NCBI RefSeq assembly: GCF_004916975.1
Contig: NZ_STGQ01000001.1
Span: forward strand, 124,001 to 188,000
Length of the DNA stretch: 64,000 bases
Reading direction: 5' to 3'
DNA from: Paenibacillus dokdonensis
GTDB taxonomy: Bacteria; Bacillota; Bacilli; Paenibacillales; Paenibacillaceae
Under the pieces are notes generated by a model. The model was not told where the DNA came from, ran no database searches, and saw nothing but the letters and a program-made list of their open reading frames with translations. How positions within the stretch are numbered: the first letter of the stretch is position 1; each line of letters begins with the position of its first letter. Positions 35,272 to 44,625 of the stretch are shown piece after piece. The translations under genes and the position numbers were made by a program.

Positions 35272-36222
35272 ATGAATATGAAAACCGCAGGTATTCACCA
35301 CATTACTGCCTTTGTAAGAGATCCTCAGAAAACAGTAGATTTTTATGCAGGTGTGCTCGGACTCCGCCTGATTAAACAAACCGTTAACTTCGATGCGCCG
35401 GAGGTATATCACCTTTATTTGGGGGATGAGCAAGGAAGTCCAGGAACCATCATTACGTTCTTTCCATGGCCAAGATCACGTCAAGGACGTGTAGGCGGGG
35501 GACAGGTTGGTGTAACTACATTTGCTGTTCCCGCAGGAGCGCTCAGCTTTTGGGAGAAAAGATTGGCAGATTTTCAAATACCGGTTGTGAAAACTGCAAG
35601 ATTTTCAGAGGAGTATCTGTCGTTCCGCGATCAGGATGGGCTTCAGCTGGAGATCGTGGAACGGAGAGATGGACCTCTCAGCACTTGGACTTTTGGTGGC
35701 ATTCCTATGGAGCAAGCGATTAAAGGCTTTGGCGGCGCAATTCTGTACAGTACGGCACCTCAGCAAACGGCTGATTTGCTTCAGCGGGTGATGGGCCTTC
35801 AGAAGGTTGGCCAGGAAGGAGCTTACGCCCGGTTCAAATCATTCGGAGATATTGGCAATGTCATTGACGTGAATGTGGCGCCAATGGAGCATGGTGCAGG
35901 AGGAGCGGGTACCGTCCACCATATTGCCTGGCGTGCGAAGGACGATCAAGAGCATGTCCTGTGGAGAGAACATGTGCTTGAGCATGGCTTGCAAGCGACT
36001 CCGGTCGTAGACCGCCAATATTTTAACGCCCTTTATTTCCGCGAGGGAGGCGGCATCCAGTTTGAAATTGCGACAGATCCACCGGGCTTCGCGCGCGACG
36101 AAGAGCTTGCCCATTTGGGTGAACAGCTTATGCTGCCTGAATGGTTTGAGGAACGCCGGACAGAAATCGAAGCCAAGCTTACACCTTTTGAAGTACGGGT
36201 ATTAGAGGAGGTTGTCTCATGA
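35272..36222 (+). CDS. Ring-cleaving extradiol dioxygenase / glyoxalase-fold protein (MhqA/MhqO type)
   Basis: A 316-residue protein of two vicinal-oxygen-chelate (VOC) modules. Metal-ligand regions: GIHHITAFVRDPQKTVDFYAGVLGLRLIK, LQLEIVERRDG in module 1; VHHIAWRAKDDQEH and GIQFEIATDPPGF in module 2. MhqA/MhqE/MhqO-type proteins open hydroquinone or thiol-quinone rings in quinone resistance. AAGGAG at 35255-35260 selects ATG 35272 rather than the ATG at 35239. It overlaps the flavin reductase gene by 4 bases. Confidence 0.88.
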   Translation: MNMKTAGIHHITAFVRDPQKTVDFYAGVLGLRLIKQTVNFDAPEVYHLYLGDEQGSPGTIITFFPWPRSRQGRVGGGQVGVTTFAVPAGALSFWEKRLADFQIPVVKTARFSEEYLSFRDQDGLQLEIVERRDGPLSTWTFGGIPMEQAIKGFGGAILYSTAPQQTADLLQRVMGLQKVGQEGAYARFKSFGDIGNVIDVNVAPMEHGAGGAGTVHHIAWRAKDDQEHVLWREHVLEHGLQATPVVDRQYFNALYFREGGGIQFEIATDPPGFARDEELAHLGEQLMLPEWFEERRTEIEAKLTPFEVRVLEEVVS

Positions 36223-36833
36223 TCATTCCTATCGATCCGTCCAGGCAAAGTGAACGTGACAATTACAAGCTGCTGACCGGCAGCATTATTCCAAGACCTG
36301 TTGCCTGGGTGACGACTCTGGCTGATAACGGCAAGGTTAATGCGGCACCATTCAGCTATTTCAATATCGTAACGGCAGATCCGCCCATGGTCTCCGTATC
36401 CGTGCAAAGAAAGCAGGGAGGTCCGAAAGATACCGCGAGAAATGCTGTGCGGGAAGGAGAATTCGTTGTTCATATCGGAGATGGGTCCTCCATTCAGAAG
36501 CTGAATCAAACCGCTGCAAGTCTACCTCCCGATCAGAGCGAGGTGGAGTCTGCCGGTCTGACAACAGTATCAAGCGATGTCGTGCGCGTACCTGGGATTG
36601 CTGAAGCGAAAATACGCATGGAATGCGTACTGGAGCGGTCCATCCCGCTCGGAGGAACAGAGGCATCCCCATCCACGGATCTGCTTATCGGACGCGTCGT
36701 ACGGTTTCATGTGGATGATGCATTGCTTGATCATGGCCGGATTCTCGCGGATGTTTTGCAGCCTGTCAGCCGTTTGGCCGGAAACAGCTACGCCAAGCTG
36801 GGTGAGACCTTCTCTCTCGATCGACCGCTGTAA
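36219..36833 (+). CDS. Flavin reductase-domain protein (FMN-binding split barrel)
   Basis: A 204-residue member of the DIM6/NTAB flavin-reductase-like family: TGSIIPRPVAWVTTLADNGKVNAAPFSYFNIVTADPPMVSVSV and ARNAVREGEFVVHIG. The split-barrel binds FMN. It may reduce quinones or feed FMN to an oxygenase; it is translated from ATGA overlapping the dioxygenase stop. Likely part of the same MhqR-like quinone-stress operon. Confidence 0.87.
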   Translation: MIIPIDPSRQSERDNYKLLTGSIIPRPVAWVTTLADNGKVNAAPFSYFNIVTADPPMVSVSVQRKQGGPKDTARNAVREGEFVVHIGDGSSIQKLNQTAASLPPDQSEVESAGLTTVSSDVVRVPGIAEAKIRMECVLERSIPLGGTEASPSTDLLIGRVVRFHVDDALLDHGRILADVLQPVSRLAGNSYAKLGETFSLDRPL

Positions 36834-37006
36834 AGCCTGATTTATTGATCCGGGTGTTGAAGCCATCAGGAACATCAGATTCATATTTTTATAAAAAATT
36901 AACTTATAATTGTCCCGCCGTTTGCCTTATCTTCTTGAAAAAGACAGGATATAATGGGAAGGAAAGTGTGAACTAAACGAACCATTATAAGGGAGGACAC
37001 AAGACA

Positions 37007-37432
37007 ATGAGCTTGAAGATCGCGCCGTATATTGTGCTCGATGGGAACTGCGCTGAGGCAGTGGCATTTTATGAAAAGGTGCTAGGAGCAAACAATCTGG
37101 GTATCCAACGGTTTGGGGATATGCCGGATGAAGGCCATCCGATGCCTGAGGAAGCGAAGAACCGCGTGCTGCATGCGGCACTTGAATTCGACGGCCAAAT
37201 GCTGTTGTTCTCCGATACCTTTCCGGGTAACCCGTATCAGTTGGGCGATCAACTGAGCATTGCCATTATGACAAGCGATTTGGAGCGTCTTCAATCCATT
37301 TTTCACGCTCTTTCCGATGGCGGACAAGTCCATATGGAGCTTCAGAAGACATTCTGGAGTCCATTGTTTGGAATGGTACGCGACCGGTTCGGCATCTCCT
37401 GGCAGCTTAGCGGAGAGGCATCCGAAGGATAG
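37007..37432 (+). CDS. VOC family protein (PhnB/YjdN-like)
   Basis: A 141-residue single-module glyoxalase-fold protein: APYIVLDGNCAEAVAFYEKVLGANNLGIQRFGDMP, then LHAALEFDGQMLLFSDTFPG and WSPLFGMVRDRFGISWQLSG. Members named PhnB/3-demethylubiquinone methyltransferase-like have no proven activity; antibiotic-resistance and glyoxalase-like roles occur. Good AAGGGAGGA site before ATG 37007. Monocistronic by position. Confidence 0.83.
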   Translation: MSLKIAPYIVLDGNCAEAVAFYEKVLGANNLGIQRFGDMPDEGHPMPEEAKNRVLHAALEFDGQMLLFSDTFPGNPYQLGDQLSIAIMTSDLERLQSIFHALSDGGQVHMELQKTFWSPLFGMVRDRFGISWQLSGEASEG

Positions 37433-37440
37433 AATATAGA

Positions 37441-37470
37441 AAAGGACCGGAGATCCGGTCCTTTTTCTTT
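37441..37470 (+). terminator. Terminator of the VOC gene
   Basis: AAAGGACCGG aga TCCGGTCCTTT followed by TTCTTT. Confidence 0.88.
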
Positions 37471-37685
37471 TTAATATAGTATGTTATATAGTCATTCGAG
37501 AATAATGGTGTGGATTCACTTTAAGCTGTGATTTCGACAACTCTCATATCAAATGATGTAAAAAAAGCTCAGCTTTATACCTTCTATTACCTTAACATGA
37601 TATAATTGGGATATTGTGAATATCCTCATTACTCGGATCTTGCAAAATCTGAGACATACGTTTCTGAAAACAATGGGAGGTTGGA

Positions 37686-38587
37686 ATGAAAAAACTGTTT
37701 ACTGCACTGCCGCCGCTGCTGGTTATTTGTTTGCTGTCACTCGGCACTCCCGCTTTTGCCGCCAAATGGACGGACTATAGTTTAGTCGCCCATGCGCTCG
37801 GGGGAATCGATCAAAAGGCGTACACCAATTCCTATGAGGCTTTGAAACCAACTATGAAAAGGGACAGCGCATCTTTGAAGTCGATCTGCAGTTTACATCC
37901 GATGGCTATTTGATCGGACGCCATGATTGGTCTGCGTACGCTTTTCAATCGCTGGGACAGGCTCTGACACCGGCAATTACCGGAGGGCCGCTGCCTTTAG
38001 CCGATATGAAAACCATGAAAATGTTCGACAAATACAATGCGCTGGAATTTAGCGAGATTATCGATCTGATGCATGAGTATCCGGATGCCTATTTTGTAAC
38101 CGACACGAAAAGCACGGATAAGGGCATCATTACAGCCCAATTCAGTCAAATCGTGGAGCTTGCCAACGAAGACCCGTATATGCTGGAGCGGATCATTCCG
38201 CAAATTTATAATGAGAGTATGTATCCGATCATTGAAAAGGTGTTTCCTTTTGAGTCATACATTTATACCTTGTACCAAACGGCGGATTCAAACCAGAAGG
38301 TATTGCAGTTTGTGAAAAACCATAAAAAGATTACCGCTGTAACGATGCCGGAATGGAGAGCGACAGCCGGTTTTGTCGGCAGCTTGAAAAAAATAAACAA
38401 ATTCGCTTTCGTCCATACGATCAACAGTCCCGAAGAGATGGCGAAATATAAGGCGAGAGGTGTGTATGGTTTTTACACCGATTTTGTAACACCGGAAGAT
38501 TTGAAAGTGTATTATGCGAAAAAAGCACAGGAGACTGCGGCGAAGTCAGCCAAAGCCTCATCGGCCAAAACTGCCAAGAAAGCATAG
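37686..38587 (+). pseudogene. Secreted glycerophosphodiester-phosphodiesterase-like gene with one-base frameshift
   Basis: The first frame gives a signal peptide (MKKLFTALPPLLVICLLSL ... AFA), then AHALGGIDQKAYTNSYEAL, and runs into nonsense after base 37843, stopping at 37913. The second frame continues as YEKGQRIFEVDLQFTSDGYLIGRHDW, TDTKSTDKG, IIPQIYNESMYPIIEKV, ending at 38587. Adding one T to the TTT at 37841-37843 restores EAFETNYEKGQRIFEVDL and a 300-residue protein of the GDPD/PI-PLC-like superfamily, with His, Glu-Val-Asp and His-Asp in the expected places. The C-terminal Lys/Ala-rich tail (KASSAKTAKKA) is odd. Could be a real mutation or a sequencing error. Confidence 0.85.
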
Positions 38588-38611
38588 TCTGCTGATTCAC
38601 AATATACAAGT

Positions 38612-38655
38612 AAAAAAGGCTGTCCTTAGCTTGAAAAGCTAGGGACAGCCTTTTT
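38612..38655. terminator. Bidirectional terminator
   Basis: AAAGGCTGTCCTTAGCTT and AAGCTAGGGACAGCCTTT pair almost perfectly with A and T runs on both sides, so it can serve the convergent genes. Confidence 0.88.
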
Positions 38656-38665
38656 CTGGATTGAA

Positions 38666-39106
38666 CTATATTTTCAGGCTAACAACAAGCACGACGCCAA
38701 GAATGAGTACCATTAAAGCAGTCATCGTTGATAAATATCCGGTTACTTTCACGGGCTGCCCCCCAGCGGCCTTCAGCCTTTTCTTGACCTTGCTGCCTAA
38801 AATACCCGTTACGATCAGAGACAGCAGTGCTATGGTGCCTCCGCCTTTTTCCATAATATCAAGCCACAGCGGCTTGGTGCCGGATCCCATTTTCAAAATG
38901 AGATATACCCCGCTGCCAAGCACGAGCACAGCCCCCGGATGTGCAAGATAGCTGAAGATGCTCAGGCTCTTGCGTGCCAGCAGATTGGAGTCCTGTGATG
39001 AACCGAGCTGCTTGTTGAGCAGGCCAATCATCACAATGATCACAATCAGACCACCCACCCAGGCAAACAATCCGCCCAAATGTAAAAATAGCATAAATCC
39101 AAACAT
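38666..39106 (-). CDS. Small membrane protein, unknown function
   Basis: 146 residues from ATG 39106 behind AAGGAGG: four membrane segments (FMLFLHLGGLFAWVGGLIVIIVMIGLL; FSYLAHPGAVLVLGSGVYLIL; ALLSLIVTGILG; ALMVLILGVVLVVSL). The HLGGLFAWVGG and YLAHPGAVLVLGSG pattern resembles DUF2269-like or CopD-like membrane proteins, but I cannot name it. It lies 22 bases after the MMPL gene and is probably co-transcribed. Confidence 0.65.
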   Translation of the reverse strand: MFGFMLFLHLGGLFAWVGGLIVIIVMIGLLNKQLGSSQDSNLLARKSLSIFSYLAHPGAVLVLGSGVYLILKMGSGTKPLWLDIMEKGGGTIALLSLIVTGILGSKVKKRLKAAGGQPVKVTGYLSTMTALMVLILGVVLVVSLKI

Positions 39107-39128
39107 ACTTGTTCCTCCTTGTCGTCGT

Positions 39129-41357
39129 TTACTCCGGATGAACCGGAAGGTTATTCTTATGGTTCGTACTCCGCTTGCTGCCGCCAATCATCGTCAGGAT
39201 GGCAGGCAGCAGCATGCCACGCACCAGGAAGGTGTCGATCAGAATGCCCATGGCCATCAGGATGCCGAACAGGAACAGTTCCTGCAGCGGCTGCGTGATC
39301 AGAACGCAGAAGGTGGCAGCTAGAATAATACCGGCTGAAGAGATGACGCCGCCCGTCAGCGAGACGCCCCGTTTGACGGCTTCCATCCACTCGTATTTCT
39401 TTGCTTCCTCCCGGATTCGGGACACCAGCATGATGTTGTAGTCAACGCCAAGCGCGATCAGAAAGACGAAGGTATATACCGGCAGACGATAGCTGACGGA
39501 ATCATAGCCCAGGAATTCATGGAAGATGAGCCATCCGAGGCCCATGGTGCCTGCATAAGACAGGAGCATGGTTAGAATCATGGTGGCAGCCATCTTGACA
39601 GATCGTGCCTGGAAAGCCAGCATGACGGCGATGAAGAGCGTGATCAGCGTGAATACTACGGTCGTATCGCGTTGGTTCATGATACGAACGTCAAGTTGTT
39701 CGGCCGTTTGTCCGGCAAAATGCAGGGAATACTGCTCCGGTTCAAGTCCGCTATCCTTTAGCAGGCTGTTGCTATCCTGGCGGAGCTGAGCGATTACATC
39801 CAGAGCCGCAGGGTCATACGGATTATCTTCGAGTGTGAGCTGAAGCTTGACGACCTGTCCTGATTCAGATAATACCTTGCCAGGCAGCTGACCGCTGTCT
39901 GCTTGCTGTGGAGTCAGCGCAGGTGTGATGGAACTGATATGGCCTTCAGATTTGAGCTTTTCACTGAGGGAAGCAATCTGTTTGACGAAATCGGCATTGG
40001 CATCGATCTTATGATCAGACTTAAGCAGAACGGTTACGGGCGCAAGCTGTCCCGGAGGGAAGCGCTCCTCCAAAATGTCGAAGCCCTGTCTGGATGAAAT
40101 ATCCTCCGGAAACGACTTCATGATGTTAAAAGAATACTTCATGCCAAACAGATTGGCGGATGATGCCAGCAGCAATACCAGCAGAACACCGGCGGTAACT
40201 GCAGGCTTCCGGGTGACAAAGGAGCCAATTTTGCTCCAAATGCCTTCCTTCTCAGGTTTGGTCTGTTCTGCTCCGGCTTTGGGAACAAACGGCCAAAATG
40301 CTTTGCGGCCGACCAGGGTGAACAGAGCTGGGATCAGCGTGACCCCGCCGATGAGAATAACGACCATAGCGATGGAAAACACGGGAGCGAAGTGATTGTA
40401 CGGTTTGAAAATGGCGGTAAACAAAATGACCATAGCCATCAGCACGATGCCTCCGCTGAATAGAATCGGTTCGGCGACATGGGTCAGGGCCTGCTTCATG
40501 GCCTCATGTTTCGATTCCGTCTGACGGAGCTCCTCCCGGAAACGTGCAATAACAAACAGACAGTAGTCGGTTAATACCGCAAAGAGCAGGATCATCATGA
40601 TGGACAGTGACTGCTTCTCAACAACAAACCAGCCGAGCTTTCCGCCTAGTCCCAGAATCCGGTCCACGACCAGGTACACGATACCGGAAATGAGAAGGGG
40701 CATAATGGCTAGCAGCGGCGAACGGTAAATCACAATGAGGATGACCAGTATTAGCACTACGGTGGCCAGCATCAGAACAAAGTCCGCATTTTTAAACAAT
40801 GTCGTCGTGTCTGAAGCGATACCGGCGGGACCGGTAATTTCGACTTGAAGGCCGCTGTTATTCATATTTTCCACATGGTCACGGATTTGCTGCAATGTAT
40901 CATAGGTCTGGTCGGATTCGAGATTCTTTTGCAGACTTACATTCAGAAGCAGCGTCGTCTTGTCCTTCGAAAACATCTGCTCCTGAACATTTTTCGGAAG
41001 CTGATGGAAAGGAAGAGCAGCAGATACATACTGCGGTTTGTCTGCAGAGGAAAGCCATTGACTGACTTCTGTAATGGCGCTGCGATCCTTATCCGTAATC
41101 CGGTTCGGATCATGAAAGACGAGTAGGGCCGTCAGCCCATCCTTGGAGGGGAAATACTCATCCATCATTTGCTGTGCTGCCGCGGAAGGTGTGTCGTTAT
41201 GAACGCTGCCTTCACCGCTGTTTACGGCATACTCTTTAGATCCCGGAGCGGTCAGACTAAGTAAAAGTATGATGACAATCCAGCCGATCAGCACGGTCCA
41301 AGCGCCTTTTCGGCTGCTGACATAATGGGTGAATGTTTTCGCAAACTGTTTCAACAT
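39129..41357 (-). CDS. MMPL/RND-family transporter (YdfJ/YdgH-like)
   Basis: A 742-residue exporter with 12 predicted membrane segments in two halves of one plus five. Each half holds an external loop (about 40-170 and 420-530) and MMPL blocks: ILLFAVLTDYCLFVIARFREEL and FLIALGVDYNIMLVSRIREEA, with the Asp-Tyr pairs used for proton coupling. Such proteins move lipids or lipophilic drugs using proton force. GGAGG precedes the ATG, and a dyad that could be an operator lies 130 bases upstream. Confidence 0.92.
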   Translation of the reverse strand: MLKQFAKTFTHYVSSRKGAWTVLIGWIVIILLLSLTAPGSKEYAVNSGEGSVHNDTPSAAAQQMMDEYFPSKDGLTALLVFHDPNRITDKDRSAITEVSQWLSSADKPQYVSAALPFHQLPKNVQEQMFSKDKTTLLLNVSLQKNLESDQTYDTLQQIRDHVENMNNSGLQVEITGPAGIASDTTTLFKNADFVLMLATVVLILVILIVIYRSPLLAIMPLLISGIVYLVVDRILGLGGKLGWFVVEKQSLSIMMILLFAVLTDYCLFVIARFREELRQTESKHEAMKQALTHVAEPILFSGGIVLMAMVILFTAIFKPYNHFAPVFSIAMVVILIGGVTLIPALFTLVGRKAFWPFVPKAGAEQTKPEKEGIWSKIGSFVTRKPAVTAGVLLVLLLASSANLFGMKYSFNIMKSFPEDISSRQGFDILEERFPPGQLAPVTVLLKSDHKIDANADFVKQIASLSEKLKSEGHISSITPALTPQQADSGQLPGKVLSESGQVVKLQLTLEDNPYDPAALDVIAQLRQDSNSLLKDSGLEPEQYSLHFAGQTAEQLDVRIMNQRDTTVVFTLITLFIAVMLAFQARSVKMAATMILTMLLSYAGTMGLGWLIFHEFLGYDSVSYRLPVYTFVFLIALGVDYNIMLVSRIREEAKKYEWMEAVKRGVSLTGGVISSAGIILAATFCVLITQPLQELFLFGILMAMGILIDTFLVRGMLLPAILTMIGGSKRSTNHKNNLPVHPE

Positions 41358-41486
41358 GGCCTTGAGCCTCCTGTTTTTAGGTTCAAGGTCATTGTAAAAA
41401 AATTATATGAACGGAGAATGAACAACACATTACAAATAACTCGCCCCTTCACTTATCCGTATTGCAATCTTTCGCATATGACTTTC

Positions 41487-41500
41487 ATGACGGGCGTCAT
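41487..41500. promoter_or_regulatory. Dyad between divergent MMPL and discoidin genes
   Basis: ATGACG-GG-CGTCAT, a perfect 14-base dyad in the 256-base divergent gap. Size and place fit a TetR-type operator for the MMPL transporter, but no regulator gene is adjacent; function is inferred. Confidence 0.4.
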
Positions 41501-41613
41501 CCTAAGCGGTTTCCTTAATAAAACACAATCCCATCACTAAAAAAGACATGTTCATTTCATATCTGCGCAAGTTAAAATGTAGGCGATTTCAATTTAAGAG
41601 AGGTGGGATTTTA

Positions 41614-44292
41614 TTGATAGGCTTTTTGAAAAGGCTTGGCTTCGGTCTCATGATCATGCTGCTGGTGCTTCCAGTGATACCTGGCGGCAAAGAAAAAGCA
41701 GCGGCAGCCAGTGATTCAGTCACGAATCTGGTGCTCGGCAAATCTGCGCAGGCAAGTTCAGGCAAGGCGGGCAATGCCGTGGATGGCGATGCCGCCACCG
41801 TATGGCAGCCGCTAGCGGTAGACCGCCAGGATGATATGAATGTCTGGATATCGGTCGATATGGGCAGTGAGGAAACCTTCAACAAAGTCATGATTCATCT
41901 CAATCGTGCGGATAATCTGAAGGATTACCAAATTCTGTATTCGGACGACGGCAGCAATTGGAATCAGGCATACAACAAAAATAAAGATCTTACTTCGACG
42001 GAGGCAGCGATGTTCGAAAGTGTGTCGGCAAGATATATGAAACTGAACCTGAATCTGAGCAAAGACCTGAATGTGCAACTATCTGAGCTTGCGGTGTATA
42101 ACAGTACGGAAACGCCGGCGCCTGCCGGGCTGAAGCGGATTTATTTTACGGATGCGAGTGGTAAGGAATACCCTAACAACGCTGAAGTGCGTCTGGAGAA
42201 AGGTGAAAAAGGAACGCTGGTCCTGAAAGGAGAACTCGACTCCGGGCAGGAAGTGGATCTGACATCATATGCAAAAACCTTTATTGCTTCTACACAGGAC
42301 GTAAGTATTGAACCGTCAGGATCGTTTACGACCAATCAGGTTGGTGCCTCGCTCGTCCATGGTGTTGTGCAGGCAGCACAGGAGCTGAAGACCAATGATT
42401 TCTGGATCGTGGTTGACGACCCTAATGCTTTTCTGGGTGAAAGCTATGTGATGAATTCCACGTTGACGCATCCGAATATGAAGGCGGAAATCGGCCAGCC
42501 GGCGATGATTGAACCCAATGATGTATATCCATCCGTGTCGGCAGTTTCCAATATCAACGGGACGCTCAGCGGCGAGCTGATCTATAACGGCTCCAAGGTG
42601 ATCTCGCAGCTTGATTCTGCGGCTGTAGCCAAAGGAGACACGAAGCAGTGGACACCGCCGGGTAAAGCGGATAAGGAAGGACGTTATGAAATCCGCTTGA
42701 AAATGGAACAAGACGGTAAGCAGCCAGTGTACGATTCATTCTATTTCACGGTATGGGAAAATAAAAGGATTCCGAAAGACCAAAGCCAGATCGCCTTTCT
42801 TGGCAAGGATGGAAAAATGATCTATGTCAGTGATTTTCGAGGCAATCAAATACTGGATTTCTCGAACGTGGGTTATATGGGCGGCGGCGTGAAAATTCCG
42901 GAGGTTAAGGTAAAAGCGACTGTGAAGCCTGGAGATGGGGACGATACGGCCCGTATTCAGGCAGCTATTGACCAAGTAGCCCAAATGCCGATCGGCAAAG
43001 ATGGCTTCCGTGGAGCAGTGCTGTTGAAAAAAGGGAAATATGAGGTTGGTGGAACACTGAAAATCAACGCCAGCGGTATCGTTCTCCGGGGTGAGGGACA
43101 GGACGACAAAGGTACACTGATCTATGGTACTGGAGCGAACCCTCGCAACTTGATTGAGATCGGCGAAAATACAGGCCTGAGTATCGACAACAGCACGATG
43201 AAAACGATCACGGATCTGTACGTGCCATCAGGTTCGCGTTCCTTCCACGTGGATGATGCCAGCAGCTATCATGTTGGTGATACTATTGTCGTTCGCCGGA
43301 CTGGAGACAAGAACTGGATTCATGAGATCGGCATGGATTACATATACAACCGTCCGGAAGGCACCGCGACCCAGTGGGCGCCCTTTAATCTGGATTTTGA
43401 TCGTGTAATTACTGCCATTGACGGTAACAACATCACCATTGATGCGCCGATCTCCAATGCCATTGAGCGTAAATGGGGCGGAGGGCAAATTTTCAAATAC
43501 ACGGATAGTGCCCGAATTGAGCAGGTCGGTGTGGAAAATATGCGTGCGGATTCCGAATTCGATCCAAGTGTCATGGACACAACAATGGACAATGGCAAGA
43601 CCGATCCGTATTATGCGGATGAAAAGCATGCCGAACGCTTCGTCGTGTTTAACAGCGTGAAAAACGGCTGGATGCGCGACGTGACCGGCTACCATTTGTC
43701 ATATTCGCTGGTGCAAATGAGCCGTAACTCCAAGTGGATCACGGTTCAGGACAGCAAAATGTATGATATGGTCAGCATCATTACGGGCGGACGCCGTTAT
43801 GTCATCCACCAAATGGGACAGCTGAATCTGGCACAGCGGATTTATACCGAGACGGCACGTCATGCCTTCGTCGTGGACAGCCGTGTGCAAGGCCCGAACG
43901 TCTTCCTGGATGGCAAAGCCGTGAATAACTTTAACACGAGCGAGCCTCATCACCGTTGGTCAGTGGGCGGATTGTTCGATAATATCGACGCGCCGATCTC
44001 CATCCGCGATCGGGGCTGGCTTGGAAGCGGTCATGGCTGGGCTGGAGCGAACTATGTTTCCTGGAATACTGAGGATGAGTTGACTTCGCAGCAGCCGCCG
44101 ACCGCGCAAAATTATGCCATCGGACATGTGGGGCCGAAGGTGCCGGGACTTGTCCCGAGCGACTATGATCCGCGCCCCCGAAATGATGGTTATTGGGAAA
44201 GCCTTGGCAAGCATGTGAAGGTTGAGAGCCTGTACAAACAGCAGCTGCTGGAGCGGCTGGGCAAGAAAGCACTGGACAATATAAAGCGATAA
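41614..44292 (+). CDS. Secreted discoidin-domain plus beta-helix protein (polysaccharide-lyase-like)
   Basis: 892 residues from TTG 41614, behind AGAGAGGTGGG. Signal peptide (FLKRLGFGLMIMLLVLPVI ... AAAAS), then an F5/8-type C (discoidin) module at about 35-170 (LGKSAQASSGKAGNAVDGD, SVDMGSEETFNKVMIHLNRADN, ARYMKLNL) that binds sugar, an Ig-like middle, and from about 445 a pectate-lyase-type parallel beta-helix (GDDTARIQAAIDQVAQMP, LLKKGKYEVGGTLKI, GIVLRGEGQDDKGTLIYGTG). The late GWLGSGHGWAGANYVSWN block recurs in a family of secreted beta-helix proteins I cannot match to one substrate. An earlier ATG (41548) has no site and would put charged residues before the signal peptide. Confidence 0.8.
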   Translation: MIGFLKRLGFGLMIMLLVLPVIPGGKEKAAAASDSVTNLVLGKSAQASSGKAGNAVDGDAATVWQPLAVDRQDDMNVWISVDMGSEETFNKVMIHLNRADNLKDYQILYSDDGSNWNQAYNKNKDLTSTEAAMFESVSARYMKLNLNLSKDLNVQLSELAVYNSTETPAPAGLKRIYFTDASGKEYPNNAEVRLEKGEKGTLVLKGELDSGQEVDLTSYAKTFIASTQDVSIEPSGSFTTNQVGASLVHGVVQAAQELKTNDFWIVVDDPNAFLGESYVMNSTLTHPNMKAEIGQPAMIEPNDVYPSVSAVSNINGTLSGELIYNGSKVISQLDSAAVAKGDTKQWTPPGKADKEGRYEIRLKMEQDGKQPVYDSFYFTVWENKRIPKDQSQIAFLGKDGKMIYVSDFRGNQILDFSNVGYMGGGVKIPEVKVKATVKPGDGDDTARIQAAIDQVAQMPIGKDGFRGAVLLKKGKYEVGGTLKINASGIVLRGEGQDDKGTLIYGTGANPRNLIEIGENTGLSIDNSTMKTITDLYVPSGSRSFHVDDASSYHVGDTIVVRRTGDKNWIHEIGMDYIYNRPEGTATQWAPFNLDFDRVITAIDGNNITIDAPISNAIERKWGGGQIFKYTDSARIEQVGVENMRADSEFDPSVMDTTMDNGKTDPYYADEKHAERFVVFNSVKNGWMRDVTGYHLSYSLVQMSRNSKWITVQDSKMYDMVSIITGGRRYVIHQMGQLNLAQRIYTETARHAFVVDSRVQGPNVFLDGKAVNNFNTSEPHHRWSVGGLFDNIDAPISIRDRGWLGSGHGWAGANYVSWNTEDELTSQQPPTAQNYAIGHVGPKVPGLVPSDYDPRPRNDGYWESLGKHVKVESLYKQQLLERLGKKALDNIKR

Positions 44293-44306
44293 AATAGATT
44301 GAAAAC

Positions 44307-44360
44307 AAAGCTATGGATACCGTATGCGCAGACAGCTAACGGTGTTCATAGCTTTATTTC
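44307..44360 (+). terminator. Terminator of the discoidin gene
   Basis: AAAGCTATGGATACCGT and ACGGTGTTCATAGCTTT pair with two mismatches around a 15-base loop. Confidence 0.7.
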
Positions 44361-44625
44361 AATTTATACATATGACTTTTGGTATTCTTTACCGATGTAA
44401 ATTCTACAACTTCATGACAAAATCCGATAAAGTATGATATTCTTGAAGAGCAGTAATACACAACTTTCTTCCTATATTTAAGCAGGTCTCCTGGATATAA
44501 TCTACTTGAAATCGGAAGGTTTGTGAAATTTATCATTTGCTACGTTGGCTATTTTCTATTCATATTCCGTGCGAATGTGATATTCCCGGCAATGCACGGG
44601 TATTTTACTAAGAAAGGGGCATTGT
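44361..44625. other. 265-base intergenic region
   Basis: AT-rich; I see no gene, RNA or clear promoter. It probably holds the promoter of the prenyltransferase gene. Confidence 0.4.
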
